This document shows, piece by piece, positions 45,478-53,754 of a stretch of 64,000 nucleotides of DNA; within the stretch, counting starts at the first letter, position 1, and each line of letters opens with the position of its first letter. Source of the stretch: Flavobacterium sp. MedPE-SWcel. GTDB taxonomy: Bacteria; Bacteroidota; Bacteroidia; Flavobacteriales; Flavobacteriaceae. Both the position numbers and the translations under genes were made by a program. A model generated the notes under the pieces. That model was not told the DNA's origin. It saw nothing but the letters and a program-made list of their open reading frames with translations, and searched no databases. Where the stretch lies: assembly GCA_001874325.1 (NCBI GenBank), contig MPCW01000007.1:1-64000 (forward strand), in the 5' to 3' direction.

Positions 45478-45691
45478 TTACAGCATTTAGGAATAACAAA
45501 ATTATTTATACTTAATCTTAATAAAGGGTGGAAAATAAATTATTTAGATTTAATTAAAGTAATATTCAAAGTCAATCGTCTACTTATTATAGTACTGATT
45601 CCATCAAAAAGCAACATTAATCATCAATCAATATTAAAAAATCACCAGCATGCATTTGATTATTCTCCAAACCAATATCAAAACAAAACGG

Positions 45692-45868
45692 ATGCAAAAT
45701 GTTATAGCACCACATTTAAACAATATAAATACTATTATAAAATGGACAATTGACAGGGAAGATATTGATAATGTACTCCGCATTGAGTGTTTAGAAACCC
45801 TTACAGAAATAGATGTTATAAAGCTAATACACCTAAAAGGCTTTGAAGCCAATTTACTACTAGAATAA
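45692..45868 (+). CDS. Small HMA-like (ferredoxin-fold) protein without cysteines
   Basis: 58 residues from the ATG at 45692 (MQNVIAPHLNNINTIIKW). Its layout (helix with HLNNINTIIKWTID, strand NVLRIEC, helix LTEIDVIKLIHLKGFEANLL) parallels short heavy-metal-associated proteins of flavobacteria, but the metal-binding CxxC loop is absent. It may be a degenerate copper-chaperone relative or a small regulatory protein. The longer frame upstream lacks a good start context. Divergent from the iron cluster and closed by a terminator. Confidence 0.55.
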   Translation: MQNVIAPHLNNINTIIKWTIDREDIDNVLRIECLETLTEIDVIKLIHLKGFEANLLLE

Positions 45869-45895
45869 CTTTAATTCTAATAAAATATTTATGCA

Positions 45896-45928
45896 TAAAA
45901 AAGCCCAACAATACTGTTAGGCTTTTAA
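45896..45928. terminator. Bidirectional terminator
   Basis: AAAAGCC...GGCTTTT with an AACA/TGTT inner stem; lies between the small plus-strand gene and the convergent OMP gene. Confidence 0.75.
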
Positions 45929-45988
45929 TAAAAATTCCACTTTGGTTAAATGTTAGTTAGCATTAGTCAAAGAAGTAGGGAACTTTGT

Positions 45989-47206
45989 TTAGAAAAATTT
46001 AGATACCGATAACTTCAAAAAAGTATCCTCTCTAAAATTTGATAAAATAAACTCATCATTAGCAATATCGCTAAATACACGAGCCTCAACCTGTGCTTTC
46101 CACGAGTTTCCTATTCTTCTAGAAGCCTCAACACTAAATACCTTAGTACTATTCTCTAAATCTTTAATACCCCCTATTAAAAGCGAAGTATCTTGAGTAT
46201 CATTCAAAGCAATTCTTGTACCCACAAATACATCATTTTGCATAGCATTTAACGCCAGCTCATCTCTCTCATCATACAAGTACTCTACAAGTGCCCCAAT
46301 GTCTAAACCATTACCATCTATATTCGTAAAAGTATACTCTAAACCTGCAACCATCGCAAAAAAGTCTTGCGCCTTAGCATTTCTATAAATAGACTCAAAC
46401 TTCCATAAAAAAGCATTGTGAGTAACCTGTAGGTCTAAACCTGTCTGGTTTATTACAGGATAAAAAGTATTAATACCTCCCGTTTCATCAAAAGTAAATA
46501 TTGGCTCACGACCATTACCATAAAAATGAGATAACCCTACATCAAACGCTCCAAAGAAATGCGACCATCTAACGGCAGCATCCTGTCGCCATTCCTCAGC
46601 ACCACTCTCATACTTTACATCATCTCTTTCTATTAGTGCAGGAAAACGCAAACGCCCTTTCTCTCCAGCAAATAATCTTTTTCTATGATAAGGCAGGTAA
46701 AAGAAATCGAAATTACCAAAATTGTCTGTCGTCCAAGTAAACTGAACCATAGGTTGCCCTAGCTTCTGCTCACCATCAAACGACTCTATAGCATCCGTTT
46801 GGTTTATAATATCTACTAAATGGTTACTCTCGGCAACACCCCAGTACACCTTTTTTAAACCAACGCTTACCTCCCAGTTACCCTGAGCCTTTTGGTAATA
46901 CAACTCTCTAATATCCCAATGTGTTCGTTTGTCATCTCTATCAGCTCTAAAAAAACCAGTAAAGTTAACACTCTCATACCCCTCATTCCATTCTACACTA
47001 TACTCAGGAGTTAAGGCTATTGACGGGAAATGATCTTCTTGACCTGCAAAAGCACCTTCGTTAGTAAAATAACGATACTCTCCCTCAACCTCAATCTCAA
47101 AATCATGAATCAGTTTCTTCTGTTCATCATCCTGCGCATTCACTTCGTTTTGAAATAGTAGAACAATACCTGCAATAGAATAAAATGCTATTTTTTGTAT
47201 GCTCAT
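45989..47206 (-). CDS. Outer-membrane beta-barrel protein of the MMPL operon
   Basis: 405 residues with signal peptide (AFYSIAGIVLLFQNEVNA). Alternating aromatic strands run throughout (EVEGEYRYFTNEGAF, SVEWNEGYESVNFTGFFR, WEVSVGLKKVYWGVAE, FFYLPYHRKRLFAGEKGRLRF) and the chain ends in F (FLKLSVSKFF), as in porin-like barrels. It probably plays the part that DUF1302 barrels play beside MMPL and LolA-like genes in other bacteria. It is the last gene of a three-gene exporter cluster with the LolA-like and MMPL genes upstream. Confidence 0.8.
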   Translation of the reverse strand: MSIQKIAFYSIAGIVLLFQNEVNAQDDEQKKLIHDFEIEVEGEYRYFTNEGAFAGQEDHFPSIALTPEYSVEWNEGYESVNFTGFFRADRDDKRTHWDIRELYYQKAQGNWEVSVGLKKVYWGVAESNHLVDIINQTDAIESFDGEQKLGQPMVQFTWTTDNFGNFDFFYLPYHRKRLFAGEKGRLRFPALIERDDVKYESGAEEWRQDAAVRWSHFFGAFDVGLSHFYGNGREPIFTFDETGGINTFYPVINQTGLDLQVTHNAFLWKFESIYRNAKAQDFFAMVAGLEYTFTNIDGNGLDIGALVEYLYDERDELALNAMQNDVFVGTRIALNDTQDTSLLIGGIKDLENSTKVFSVEASRRIGNSWKAQVEARVFSDIANDEFILSNFREDTFLKLSVSKFF

Positions 47207-47313
47207 AAAATTATATAATTTTAAAAGTGCAATATCGAAAACCTTCTACCATTATTAACCGATAACATTTAGTAAAACCCATTGTTAACGATATTGCAAC
47301 TTCTTAATAGTTA

Positions 47314-48087
47314 TTACTTAGCTCTCTTTAAAGCTGTTTGAGTAAAATCTTTATCTGTTAAGTTAACATCAAAGTTGTAGTTACTAAAGTCTAAGCGTGT
47401 TTCTTTACTTGTCTGGTGGTTAACCATGTTAAAAGTACCCGCTCTCCAAAACTTGTTTTTGTATGCTTTGTAGTTAGAATATGTTAGTGTTTTTAAAAGT
47501 GATCCTTTACGGTCATAAAACTTAACCTTCTCAATTCTATACCCTTTATCCTTGTTATAAGTAACAATACGTTTCTTGTAACCAGACTTTTTATCTACAG
47601 GAATCTGCTCTACAATTAAAAGAGAACCATTAGCCTTTAAAAACTTGTACTTGTACTTTTCTACCTCTTGAGATGATAAATCCTCATAAGCAAACTCACT
47701 CCCTACAAAAGGTCCTGATTTGTTGTTAGAAGAAATTCTTTTCACCCTCTTGATAGACGGTAGGTATAACCACTGATCATCAGACCCTACTTTGTGTGTA
47801 AATGTAAGTGTAGCAGTACCCTTAACATCTCTTGGACTATTAAATACAATTAACGATTTATCACCATCCTCAGTAAGCTCTAATGTTCTTGTAGTCAAGA
47901 AACGCTCACTTGTTTGTCCGTGTCTATTTTTAAGCGTCATTTTCAAGTCCACTTTCGAACTTTTAAAACCTAAATCTGCCTTTTCAGCCGCCTTAGCAAC
48001 ATCTAATCCTTTTTGTTCCGCTGTTTGTGCATTTGCAACAGTCATGATAGACAATGATGCAAGAACTGTTAAAATTAACTTCTTCAT
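47314..48087 (-). CDS. Outer membrane lipoprotein-sorting (LolA-like) protein
   Basis: 257 residues with signal peptide ending ANAQT. The fold is an open beta-barrel of LolA/LppX type: VDLKMTLKNRHGQTSERFLTTRTLELTEDGDKSLIVFNSPRDVKGTATLTF (given in pieces: SERFLTTRTLEL, SPRDVKGTATLTF), DQWLYLPSIKRVKRIS, GSEFAYEDLSS. Such proteins carry lipids or lipid-like molecules across the periplasm. It starts 4 bases after the MMPL gene ends, a coupled arrangement, so it likely takes substrate from that transporter. Confidence 0.88.
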   Translation of the reverse strand: MKKLILTVLASLSIMTVANAQTAEQKGLDVAKAAEKADLGFKSSKVDLKMTLKNRHGQTSERFLTTRTLELTEDGDKSLIVFNSPRDVKGTATLTFTHKVGSDDQWLYLPSIKRVKRISSNNKSGPFVGSEFAYEDLSSQEVEKYKYKFLKANGSLLIVEQIPVDKKSGYKKRIVTYNKDKGYRIEKVKFYDRKGSLLKTLTYSNYKAYKNKFWRAGTFNMVNHQTSKETRLDFSNYNFDVNLTDKDFTQTALKRAK

Positions 48088-48091
48088 GTTA

Positions 48092-50455
48092 TTAGTTATT
48101 ATTAATTGTTTTTTTATTATCCTCTTTTTTACTCGTCAAAATAAGCAACGAAGGTAGTAGTATAAAGTCTATAACCAAAGCTGCAGTTATTATTATAACG
48201 GTAATTCTAGCCATGTAACTGTTTAAAGCAAAAGACGATGTAGAAAGTATTGTAAACCCTGCAAGCAGTACAAGTGTAGTTGTTACAAGTGCCTTACCTA
48301 CAGTTTCGAAAGCATAAATAACTGCCTCTTTAGAGTCGTACCCTAACTCACGTTTTGCCCTCAAGAATTTACTCATAAAGTGAACCGTATCATCTACAAT
48401 AATACCCAGTGTCATACCAAATACGATAACCATTCCTGTATTAATCTGACCCTTATAAAGTGCCCAGAAACCAAACCCTACTAAAACTGGAGTAATGTTA
48501 GGTATAATACTTAGCAAACCTAGTTTCAAGTTTCTTAAAGCAAAGATTAGTACCAGCGATATTAAGATAAGTGCAATAATATTACCCTTAACCATACTGT
48601 CAGCCTGTCTAAACCCTAATTTAGAGAACATAAGCGTTGGGCTCACACCAATAGTGTGCATCTCTTTTGGAGTATTTGCTTTTAACCAATCCTCACCACG
48701 CTTAGAAAACTCAATCATATCAGCACTCTTCAAGTTCTTTGTAGTTACAGTAACTCTAGACTCTGACTTGTCTACATTAATTTGATTATTTAAATCTAAC
48801 CCAAATGGTAAAGAAAGTTCATATAATAATAAATACTGTGCTGCCTCTTCTCTACTATCTGGCACACGGTAGTAACTCTCATCATCACCATGCATCGATC
48901 TGTTTACACGACGTGCAACCTCACTAAAAGCATTTACGTGTATAACCTCTGGTTGCTCATATAACCAGTCCTCAAAATCATTTAATTTTGTAAGATATTC
49001 TATATTATTAATACCTCCACTTTCACCACTACCTACAGAGTATTCTACATTATAAATACCCGTTAAGTTTTGGCTAATGAAATCAGTATCATTTCTAAAA
49101 TCTACCGACTCATCAAAGTAGTTAACAAACTCATCGTTAAACTCATTCTTACTAGCCAAGAATGTTAATCCACCGATAAATACAAGCGATATTAAAGCTA
49201 GCTTACCTGGTTGTTTTACCACAAAGTGACCTAATGATGAGTACCAGTTTTTCTTAACACTTACCGCTTCTCTCTGTTCAGGCTTTCTAGACTTCACTGG
49301 TAATATTGCCATTAAAGCAGGTAATGTAGTTGTAGAGAATAAAAATGCCATTGTCATACCAAAAGCTGTAATGTTACCTAAATCCCAAAACGGAGGTACA
49401 TCACCAAAGTTCATAGTAAGGAAACCTATTACTGTAGTTAAACTAGTAATAAATACTGGCATAAAGTTAAGACGCATAGACTCTGTTAAAGCCTCTGCCT
49501 TACTAAGCCCATCTTTACGCATTTTTTGCAACATCGTAATCAGTATGTGAATACTATCGGCGACGGCGAGCGTTAATATCATTGTTGGGAATACTGATGA
49601 TGGTGGTGTTAACTTAATACCCATTATACCTACAAACCCTACTGCACTAAAAATAGAGAACAACACAACAGCAAGCGTTGCAATTGTACCATAAATATTA
49701 CGTGTTAGTACAAGCGTAGTAATAATTACAATTAATAACATTATACCCGTCAAAGCCATATCAGCCATCGAAGCCTCAAAAAAGGCAGTATTCATAGGCA
49801 CTAATCCAGATGTGTAAACTTCAAAATCAGGGTTTTTAGCTTTAAAATCAGCAACCATATTTCTAACAAAAGCTGTTACCTCTGGTATTTCTGTAGCACT
49901 ATTTTCACCCGGTAATTTCACTGTTATATTAACAGCCGTAACACTACCCTTTTCATTAACAATACGGTTTACTAACAAAGGCTCCTCTAGCGCAACCTTT
50001 CTAATCTTAGCAATCTCCATATCACTCTTTAAAGACGTCTCGTATGATAAATCATCCACATACAAATCATCCTCAACAGCACGTGTGTACTGAAAGTTTG
50101 TTAACGCATCTACTCTAGAAGAGTAAGGCGTATTCCAAGCCTCAGTAGTTAACTCCTCAATAGCAGTTAAATTAGCCTTAGTAAACACATTACCATTTTT
50201 AGGCGCTAATGCTAAAATTACATTATCATCCTTAGTATACTTATCCTGTAATGCATCAAACGCCTCTAACTCTGGGTTAGACTTACTGAAGAATACATGG
50301 TAATCACCATCAAACTCCATATTACCTTGCGATGCAAGCCCCATAACCAGAAGTATGGAAGCGATTAACACATACCATTTCTTTTTAATAACAAACTCAG
50401 CCCATTGCCTTGCGAATTTGTTTGAAGCATCACCTGCTTTTTTAAGTGCATTCAT
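48092..50455 (-). CDS. MMPL/RND-family transporter
   Basis: 787 residues with the RND layout: one membrane helix, a periplasmic loop, five helices (GIMLLIVIITTLVLTRNIYG onward), then the same again in the second half (NIIALILISLVLIFALR; GFGFWALYKGQIN). Conserved text GMTLGIIVDDTVHFMSKF and TLAVADSIHILITM carries the membrane Asp residues used for proton coupling. Members of this subfamily move lipids or hydrophobic molecules. It heads the operon with the LolA-like and barrel genes and lies behind two TetR operator-like sites, so it is probably repressed by the adjacent TetR protein. Confidence 0.92.
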   Translation of the reverse strand: MNALKKAGDASNKFARQWAEFVIKKKWYVLIASILLVMGLASQGNMEFDGDYHVFFSKSNPELEAFDALQDKYTKDDNVILALAPKNGNVFTKANLTAIEELTTEAWNTPYSSRVDALTNFQYTRAVEDDLYVDDLSYETSLKSDMEIAKIRKVALEEPLLVNRIVNEKGSVTAVNITVKLPGENSATEIPEVTAFVRNMVADFKAKNPDFEVYTSGLVPMNTAFFEASMADMALTGIMLLIVIITTLVLTRNIYGTIATLAVVLFSIFSAVGFVGIMGIKLTPPSSVFPTMILTLAVADSIHILITMLQKMRKDGLSKAEALTESMRLNFMPVFITSLTTVIGFLTMNFGDVPPFWDLGNITAFGMTMAFLFSTTTLPALMAILPVKSRKPEQREAVSVKKNWYSSLGHFVVKQPGKLALISLVFIGGLTFLASKNEFNDEFVNYFDESVDFRNDTDFISQNLTGIYNVEYSVGSGESGGINNIEYLTKLNDFEDWLYEQPEVIHVNAFSEVARRVNRSMHGDDESYYRVPDSREEAAQYLLLYELSLPFGLDLNNQINVDKSESRVTVTTKNLKSADMIEFSKRGEDWLKANTPKEMHTIGVSPTLMFSKLGFRQADSMVKGNIIALILISLVLIFALRNLKLGLLSIIPNITPVLVGFGFWALYKGQINTGMVIVFGMTLGIIVDDTVHFMSKFLRAKRELGYDSKEAVIYAFETVGKALVTTTLVLLAGFTILSTSSFALNSYMARITVIIITAALVIDFILLPSLLILTSKKEDNKKTINNN

Positions 50456-50576
50456 AATTAAATTGAAGTTTAGTTGATCAGCAGTTTATTTTTGATCAGT
50501 TTAATTTATTTATAGTTTAATTCTCGTGTTTATTCTAATTTGTTAAGGTTAAAACAACTTTAATCAATTATTAATT

Positions 50577-50586
50577 GACCGGTCGT
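50577..50586. promoter_or_regulatory. TetR operator-like site 1 (GACCGGTCGT)
   Basis: The word TTAATTGACCGGTCGT occurs here and at 50672-50688, in the control region of the MMPL operon; ACCGGT is a palindrome as expected for a TetR dimer. Confidence 0.7.
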
Positions 50587-50678
50587 TTATAGTTTAAAGC
50601 ACAAACATGCTTTGTAATTTAGTTTTCGCATTTATTTCATTTTATCAAGATTAAGACAACTTTAAAAAATCATTAATT

Positions 50679-50690
50679 GACCGGTCGTCT
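50679..50690. promoter_or_regulatory. TetR operator-like site 2 (GACCGGTCGTCT)
   Basis: Second copy, 102 bases from site 1, inside an imperfect ~60-base duplication (both copies include AAGACAACTTTAA-like text ahead of the site). It lies 21 bases beyond the end of the TetR gene. Confidence 0.7.
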
Positions 50691-50710
50691 ACAAATTTGA
50701 GCAAAAAAAT

Positions 50711-51307
50711 TTATCTCAAAAAGACGTGTTCGACTATATTCTTAAAATTATCAATTGGATATGAACTTTGCATTTCCTTCATCGTTGTTAATGCACCTTT
50801 AGCTGCATCTTCAATAAAAGAGGCCAAATCAATCGCTTTCATTGTACCATCAATCTCTCCACAATCTTGCGCCTCCTGAATAACACCTGCAATTAAAAAC
50901 CTTATAGCATCACCCTTTTCTAGAATAATTAATCTAATCTGTTCATTATGCTCAGACAACTCATTTGCCAAGTTACAAGCCATACAACCCAGCTTACAAT
51001 TCATTTCATTCTTCACCTGATCACACCTGTACTGATGAAAATTAAGCAAACGCTGTTTAGGCGAAATCGATTTATCTAGTAAAATATCCCTACTAGGCTC
51101 AAAATGCTCTTCAAAATACTTATGAATAGCCTTTATCACAAAATCCTCTTTACTTTCAAAATAAAAATAAAACGACCCCTTAGGTACACCAGCCACCTTA
51201 ACAATATCATTAACACTAGTAGCCGTATAGCCCTTAGACCATAACAGCTCAATACCCTTTTCTAAAAGAGCATCTGCTTTAAGATAATGTTTAACTGTTT
51301 TTGTCAT
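50711..51307 (-). CDS. TetR-family transcriptional repressor
   Basis: 198 residues. The N-terminal HTH (LLWSKGYTATSVNDIVKVAGVPKGSFYFYFESKEDFV, quoted as the family signature in two parts: GYTATSVNDIVKVAGV and KGSFYFYFESKEDF) is typical of TetR. The C-terminal ligand domain has a Cys-rich patch NCKLGCMACNLANEL shared with the group that has a TetR_C_36-like C-terminus. It reads in the same direction as the MMPL operon and is separated from it by two operator-like sites; a third site overlaps its own promoter, so it probably represses itself and the operon. Confidence 0.93.
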   Translation of the reverse strand: MTKTVKHYLKADALLEKGIELLWSKGYTATSVNDIVKVAGVPKGSFYFYFESKEDFVIKAIHKYFEEHFEPSRDILLDKSISPKQRLLNFHQYRCDQVKNEMNCKLGCMACNLANELSEHNEQIRLIILEKGDAIRFLIAGVIQEAQDCGEIDGTMKAIDLASFIEDAAKGALTTMKEMQSSYPIDNFKNIVEHVFLR

Positions 51308-51325
51308 TACGTTTATTTTCGATTA

Positions 51326-51333
51326 CAAAAGTA
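51326..51333 (-). promoter_or_regulatory. -7 box TACTTTTG of tetR
   Basis: Minus-strand TAnnTTTG match 18 bases before the start codon. Confidence 0.6.
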
Positions 51334-51340
51334 TAAAAAA

Positions 51341-51355
51341 TAGACCACTCGTCTA
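51341..51355. promoter_or_regulatory. TetR operator-like site 3 (TAGACCACTCGTCTA)
   Basis: Palindromic at its ends (TAGAC...GTCTA) and matching the GACCnnTCGTyTA pattern of sites 1 and 2. It is placed just upstream of the tetR -7 box, where a bound dimer would block the promoter. Confidence 0.7.
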
Positions 51356-51440
51356 GTAAATGTTTTTTTTTAACATATTTTTCACTCATTAAGGCTTTAT
51401 GGAAGATAGATTGCACTACCCGTTCGCTTGATAAAAACTA

Positions 51441-52154
51441 TCAATCAATCACTTTAATTACAACCTCATTTTTAGATTCCAATCTACCATGATATACCTT
51501 TGCATTATTATGCTCAATAGTCTTTAAAATATCTTTTGGCAATTCCTCTTTAAAGTCTGTCGAATCACTCGGAATAAAAAATTTAGAAGAATAATCTATA
51601 TCTTTTTTAAGATGAGCATAATTGAACCTAGTATCTTCATATCTCAAAGAATCCGTTAAATTTATATACTGTTTAAAATATATTTTTTCTTTTGGATGTA
51701 TAAAAAAATAATGTCTTTTATCTTTTGTATAATAATAACCGCCCTCGATGGACTCTTTTAGTCTTTCAATATCTTTAACTAACCTCATAGACTGCTTAAA
51801 GTCACAACAGGAATCACAAATAGATTTATTTTTATGTTCAAAAGGTAATTTATCAGAGTAAGTAACTTCTTTTCCGTTCACTTCATAAATACTTACATAA
51901 ATTCCATTTTTGTAAACTTTTTTCAATAATAAGTTATCACCTGATCCCTGCTTAAAATAATAAATTTGACCTGAATTATTTTTAATTGAATAATTCAACA
52001 CATTTATTGTGTCTTTTTGTAAATCATATGAAAAGGCAACTAAAGTATCATTTAAAATAACCAATTCAAGATCTTCATTATTCTCTTTACTTCTAGTAGT
52101 ACAGCTAATAATTAAAATAAATAACAGGCTAGAAGTAATAAATATTTTCTTCAT
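51441..52154 (-). CDS. Hypothetical lipoprotein, 237 aa
   Basis: Starting at the inner ATG (52154) gives MKKIFITSSLLFILIISC with lipobox IISC; the longer frame adds 15 residues ahead of the signal. The mature part alternates strands (LVILNDTLVAFSYDLQKD, GQIYYFKQGSGDNLLLKKVYKNG) and contains a Cys-rich spot NKSICDSCCDFK. No family is recognised. It is the last chromosomal gene before the integrated element and shares no operon with tetR. Confidence 0.7.
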   Translation of the reverse strand: MKKIFITSSLLFILIISCTTRSKENNEDLELVILNDTLVAFSYDLQKDTINVLNYSIKNNSGQIYYFKQGSGDNLLLKKVYKNGIYVSIYEVNGKEVTYSDKLPFEHKNKSICDSCCDFKQSMRLVKDIERLKESIEGGYYYTKDKRHYFFIHPKEKIYFKQYINLTDSLRYEDTRFNYAHLKKDIDYSSKFFIPSDSTDFKEELPKDILKTIEHNNAKVYHGRLESKNEVVIKVID

Positions 52155-52263
52155 AAAGAATACTTTACTATTTATTTTTATGTTTTCCCTAAAATACATG
52201 TTCTTTCATACAAGCAAAGTTAATCTAACATTCATTGTAAGTAGGTTAACATGAGATACAAAT

Positions 52264-52297
52264 AAAAAAAGCCTAACATAAATGTTAGGCTTTTAAA
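52264..52297 (-). terminator. Terminator of the original tRNA-Asn gene
   Basis: Stem AAAAGCCTAACA / TGTTAGGCTTTT with T-run on the minus strand, starting two bases after the 3' end of the tRNA-Asn fragment. This ties the fragment to its native downstream flank. Confidence 0.8.
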
Positions 52298-52299
52298 AG

Positions 52300-52344
52300 C
52301 TCCCCCTCTTGGGCTCGAACCAAGGACCCTCTGATTAACAGTCA
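52300..52344 (-). other. attachment site: 3' fragment of tRNA-Asn (anticodon GTT)
   Basis: On the minus strand the 45 bases read from the 5' side of the anticodon arm (TGA-CTGTTAA-TCAGA, anticodon GTT) through the variable loop and T arm (CTTGG-TTCGAGC-CCAAG) to the acceptor strand AGGGGGA and discriminator G. The D arm and 5' acceptor strand are missing; homology stops inside the anticodon stem. This is the duplicated core left by integration into the 3' half of tRNA-Asn. The intact gene should lie at the far (right) end of the element, beyond the window. Confidence 0.88.
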
Positions 52345-52447
52345 ACACGACATTGATTCGAAATGTTTTCATTACCTTTGATTATCAATGTTTTAAGGTT
52401 TTTAGTTTCTCAAAAAGAATCATGAAAAACCATATTAAAACAAAATT

Positions 52448-52468
52448 TGCGTGCAAACTGCGTGCAAA
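52448..52468 (+). repeat. Integrase-1 arm-type repeats (2 x TGCGTGCAAA)
   Basis: Two direct copies at 52448-52457 and 52459-52468, 11 bases apart, between the tRNA-Asn core and int1. Position and spacing fit arm-type binding sites of a tyrosine recombinase. Confidence 0.6.
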
Positions 52469-52494
52469 TTTTTAAATACCTAATCCTCCTGTCA

Positions 52495-53712
52495 ATGGCA
52501 ACCACTATCGTACTTTCACTCGATAAACGCAGAAAAAGAAAAGATAATACCTTTCCATTAGTTTTACGGCTGAGTCATAAAAGAAAAACTATTGCAATTC
52601 CGCTACACTATTTTCTCGAAGAAAAATATTGGGATGAAAAGAACAGGAAAATAAAATCTAGTTATAAAGGTACACAATCGGTTACATGGTTGAATAATTT
52701 CTATCAGAAAAAACGAGTGGATGCTCTTGATACCGTCACCAAACTGGAAGAAACTACCGAACTTGATAGACTTTCTGTAACTCAACTTAAAGAACGTATA
52801 ATAAATGTTTATCAAAAGGCATCATTCTACAGCTTTACAGAAAAATTAATAGCCAGACTTGTTGAAACCAAACGACTGGGTACTGCCCGATCGTACAAGG
52901 ACACCCTAAGAGTTATCAAAAAACACAAAAAAGAAGTAGATTTTCCATTTGAGGAATTGAACTACGATTTTTTACAAAAATTTGACAATTACTTTTTACG
53001 TTCAGGGAATAGCGTAAATGGATTGGCAGTATATATGAGAACTATTCGGGCTATTTATAATAAAGCCATTAAGGAAGGATATATCGGTAAAGAGTTTTAT
53101 CCTTTCGATACGTATAAGATTAAAACGACCACCACAAAAAAGAGAACGCTCAGTATCGAATCTCTAACCAAAATAAAAGAACTGGACTTACCGGAAGGGC
53201 ATCGTTGTTTTCATGCAAGAAATTATTTTCTAGCCAGTTTTTATATGATGGGTATTTCTTTTATCGATATGGCTTTCCTAAAACAGGAAAACATTATCGA
53301 TGGGCGTATCGTGTATACTCGTAAAAAAACACATCGCCCTTATACCATTAAAATGTCAGATGCGCTTCATGAACTATTGGAGTGTTACATAAAAGAAAAA
53401 CAAAAAGAAGTTTTTATATTCCCTATACTGAAATTTGATTCACTGGAGAACCAATACAAGAGGGTTCAGGAAGCAAGAAAACGCTATAATAAAAACTTAA
53501 AGCATTTAGCGGATTTAGCAGGAGTAGAAGAACAGTTAACAAGCTATGTAAGCCGTCATACATTCGCTTCCCTTGCCAACAATAAAGGTATTCCTGTTTC
53601 CGCTATTTCAGAAATGCTCGGGCATGAAAGTCTTAAAACCACTCAGGTTTATTTAGACAGTCTTTCTAATGACACTTTAGATGCTTATAATGATATGATC
53701 ATTGAGATTTAA
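52495..53712 (+). CDS. Tyrosine recombinase/integrase 1
   Basis: 405 residues from the ATG at 52495 (MATTIVLSLDKRRKRKDNTFP); the longer frame is read through the arm repeats and is rejected. An arm-binding domain, a SAM-like core-binding domain (SFTEKLIARLVETKRLGTARSYKDTL) and a catalytic domain follow. SRHTFA and MLGHES supply His/Arg and His, and Tyr386 in TTQVYLDSL is the nucleophile. At the usual first Arg position the text is GISFIDMA, with Ser in place of Arg, a change known from Bacteroides CTnDOT IntDOT. Being 150 bases from the tRNA-Asn core, it is the likely enzyme for this insertion. Confidence 0.92.
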   Translation: MATTIVLSLDKRRKRKDNTFPLVLRLSHKRKTIAIPLHYFLEEKYWDEKNRKIKSSYKGTQSVTWLNNFYQKKRVDALDTVTKLEETTELDRLSVTQLKERIINVYQKASFYSFTEKLIARLVETKRLGTARSYKDTLRVIKKHKKEVDFPFEELNYDFLQKFDNYFLRSGNSVNGLAVYMRTIRAIYNKAIKEGYIGKEFYPFDTYKIKTTTTKKRTLSIESLTKIKELDLPEGHRCFHARNYFLASFYMMGISFIDMAFLKQENIIDGRIVYTRKKTHRPYTIKMSDALHELLECYIKEKQKEVFIFPILKFDSLENQYKRVQEARKRYNKNLKHLADLAGVEEQLTSYVSRHTFASLANNKGIPVSAISEMLGHESLKTTQVYLDSLSNDTLDAYNDMIIEI

Positions 53713-53754
53713 TCTATTAATAAACTCTATTTACTTATTATTACCTGTAGTGAA

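Noticed and set aside
45373..45753. 126-codon frame at the DUF4856 promoter
   Set aside because: It starts inside the DUF4856 gene, crosses its promoter and overlaps the small HMA-like gene; composition is unlike a protein.
52300..52344. Functional tRNA-Asn gene
   Set aside because: The D arm and 5' acceptor strand are missing, so it is an attachment-site remnant.
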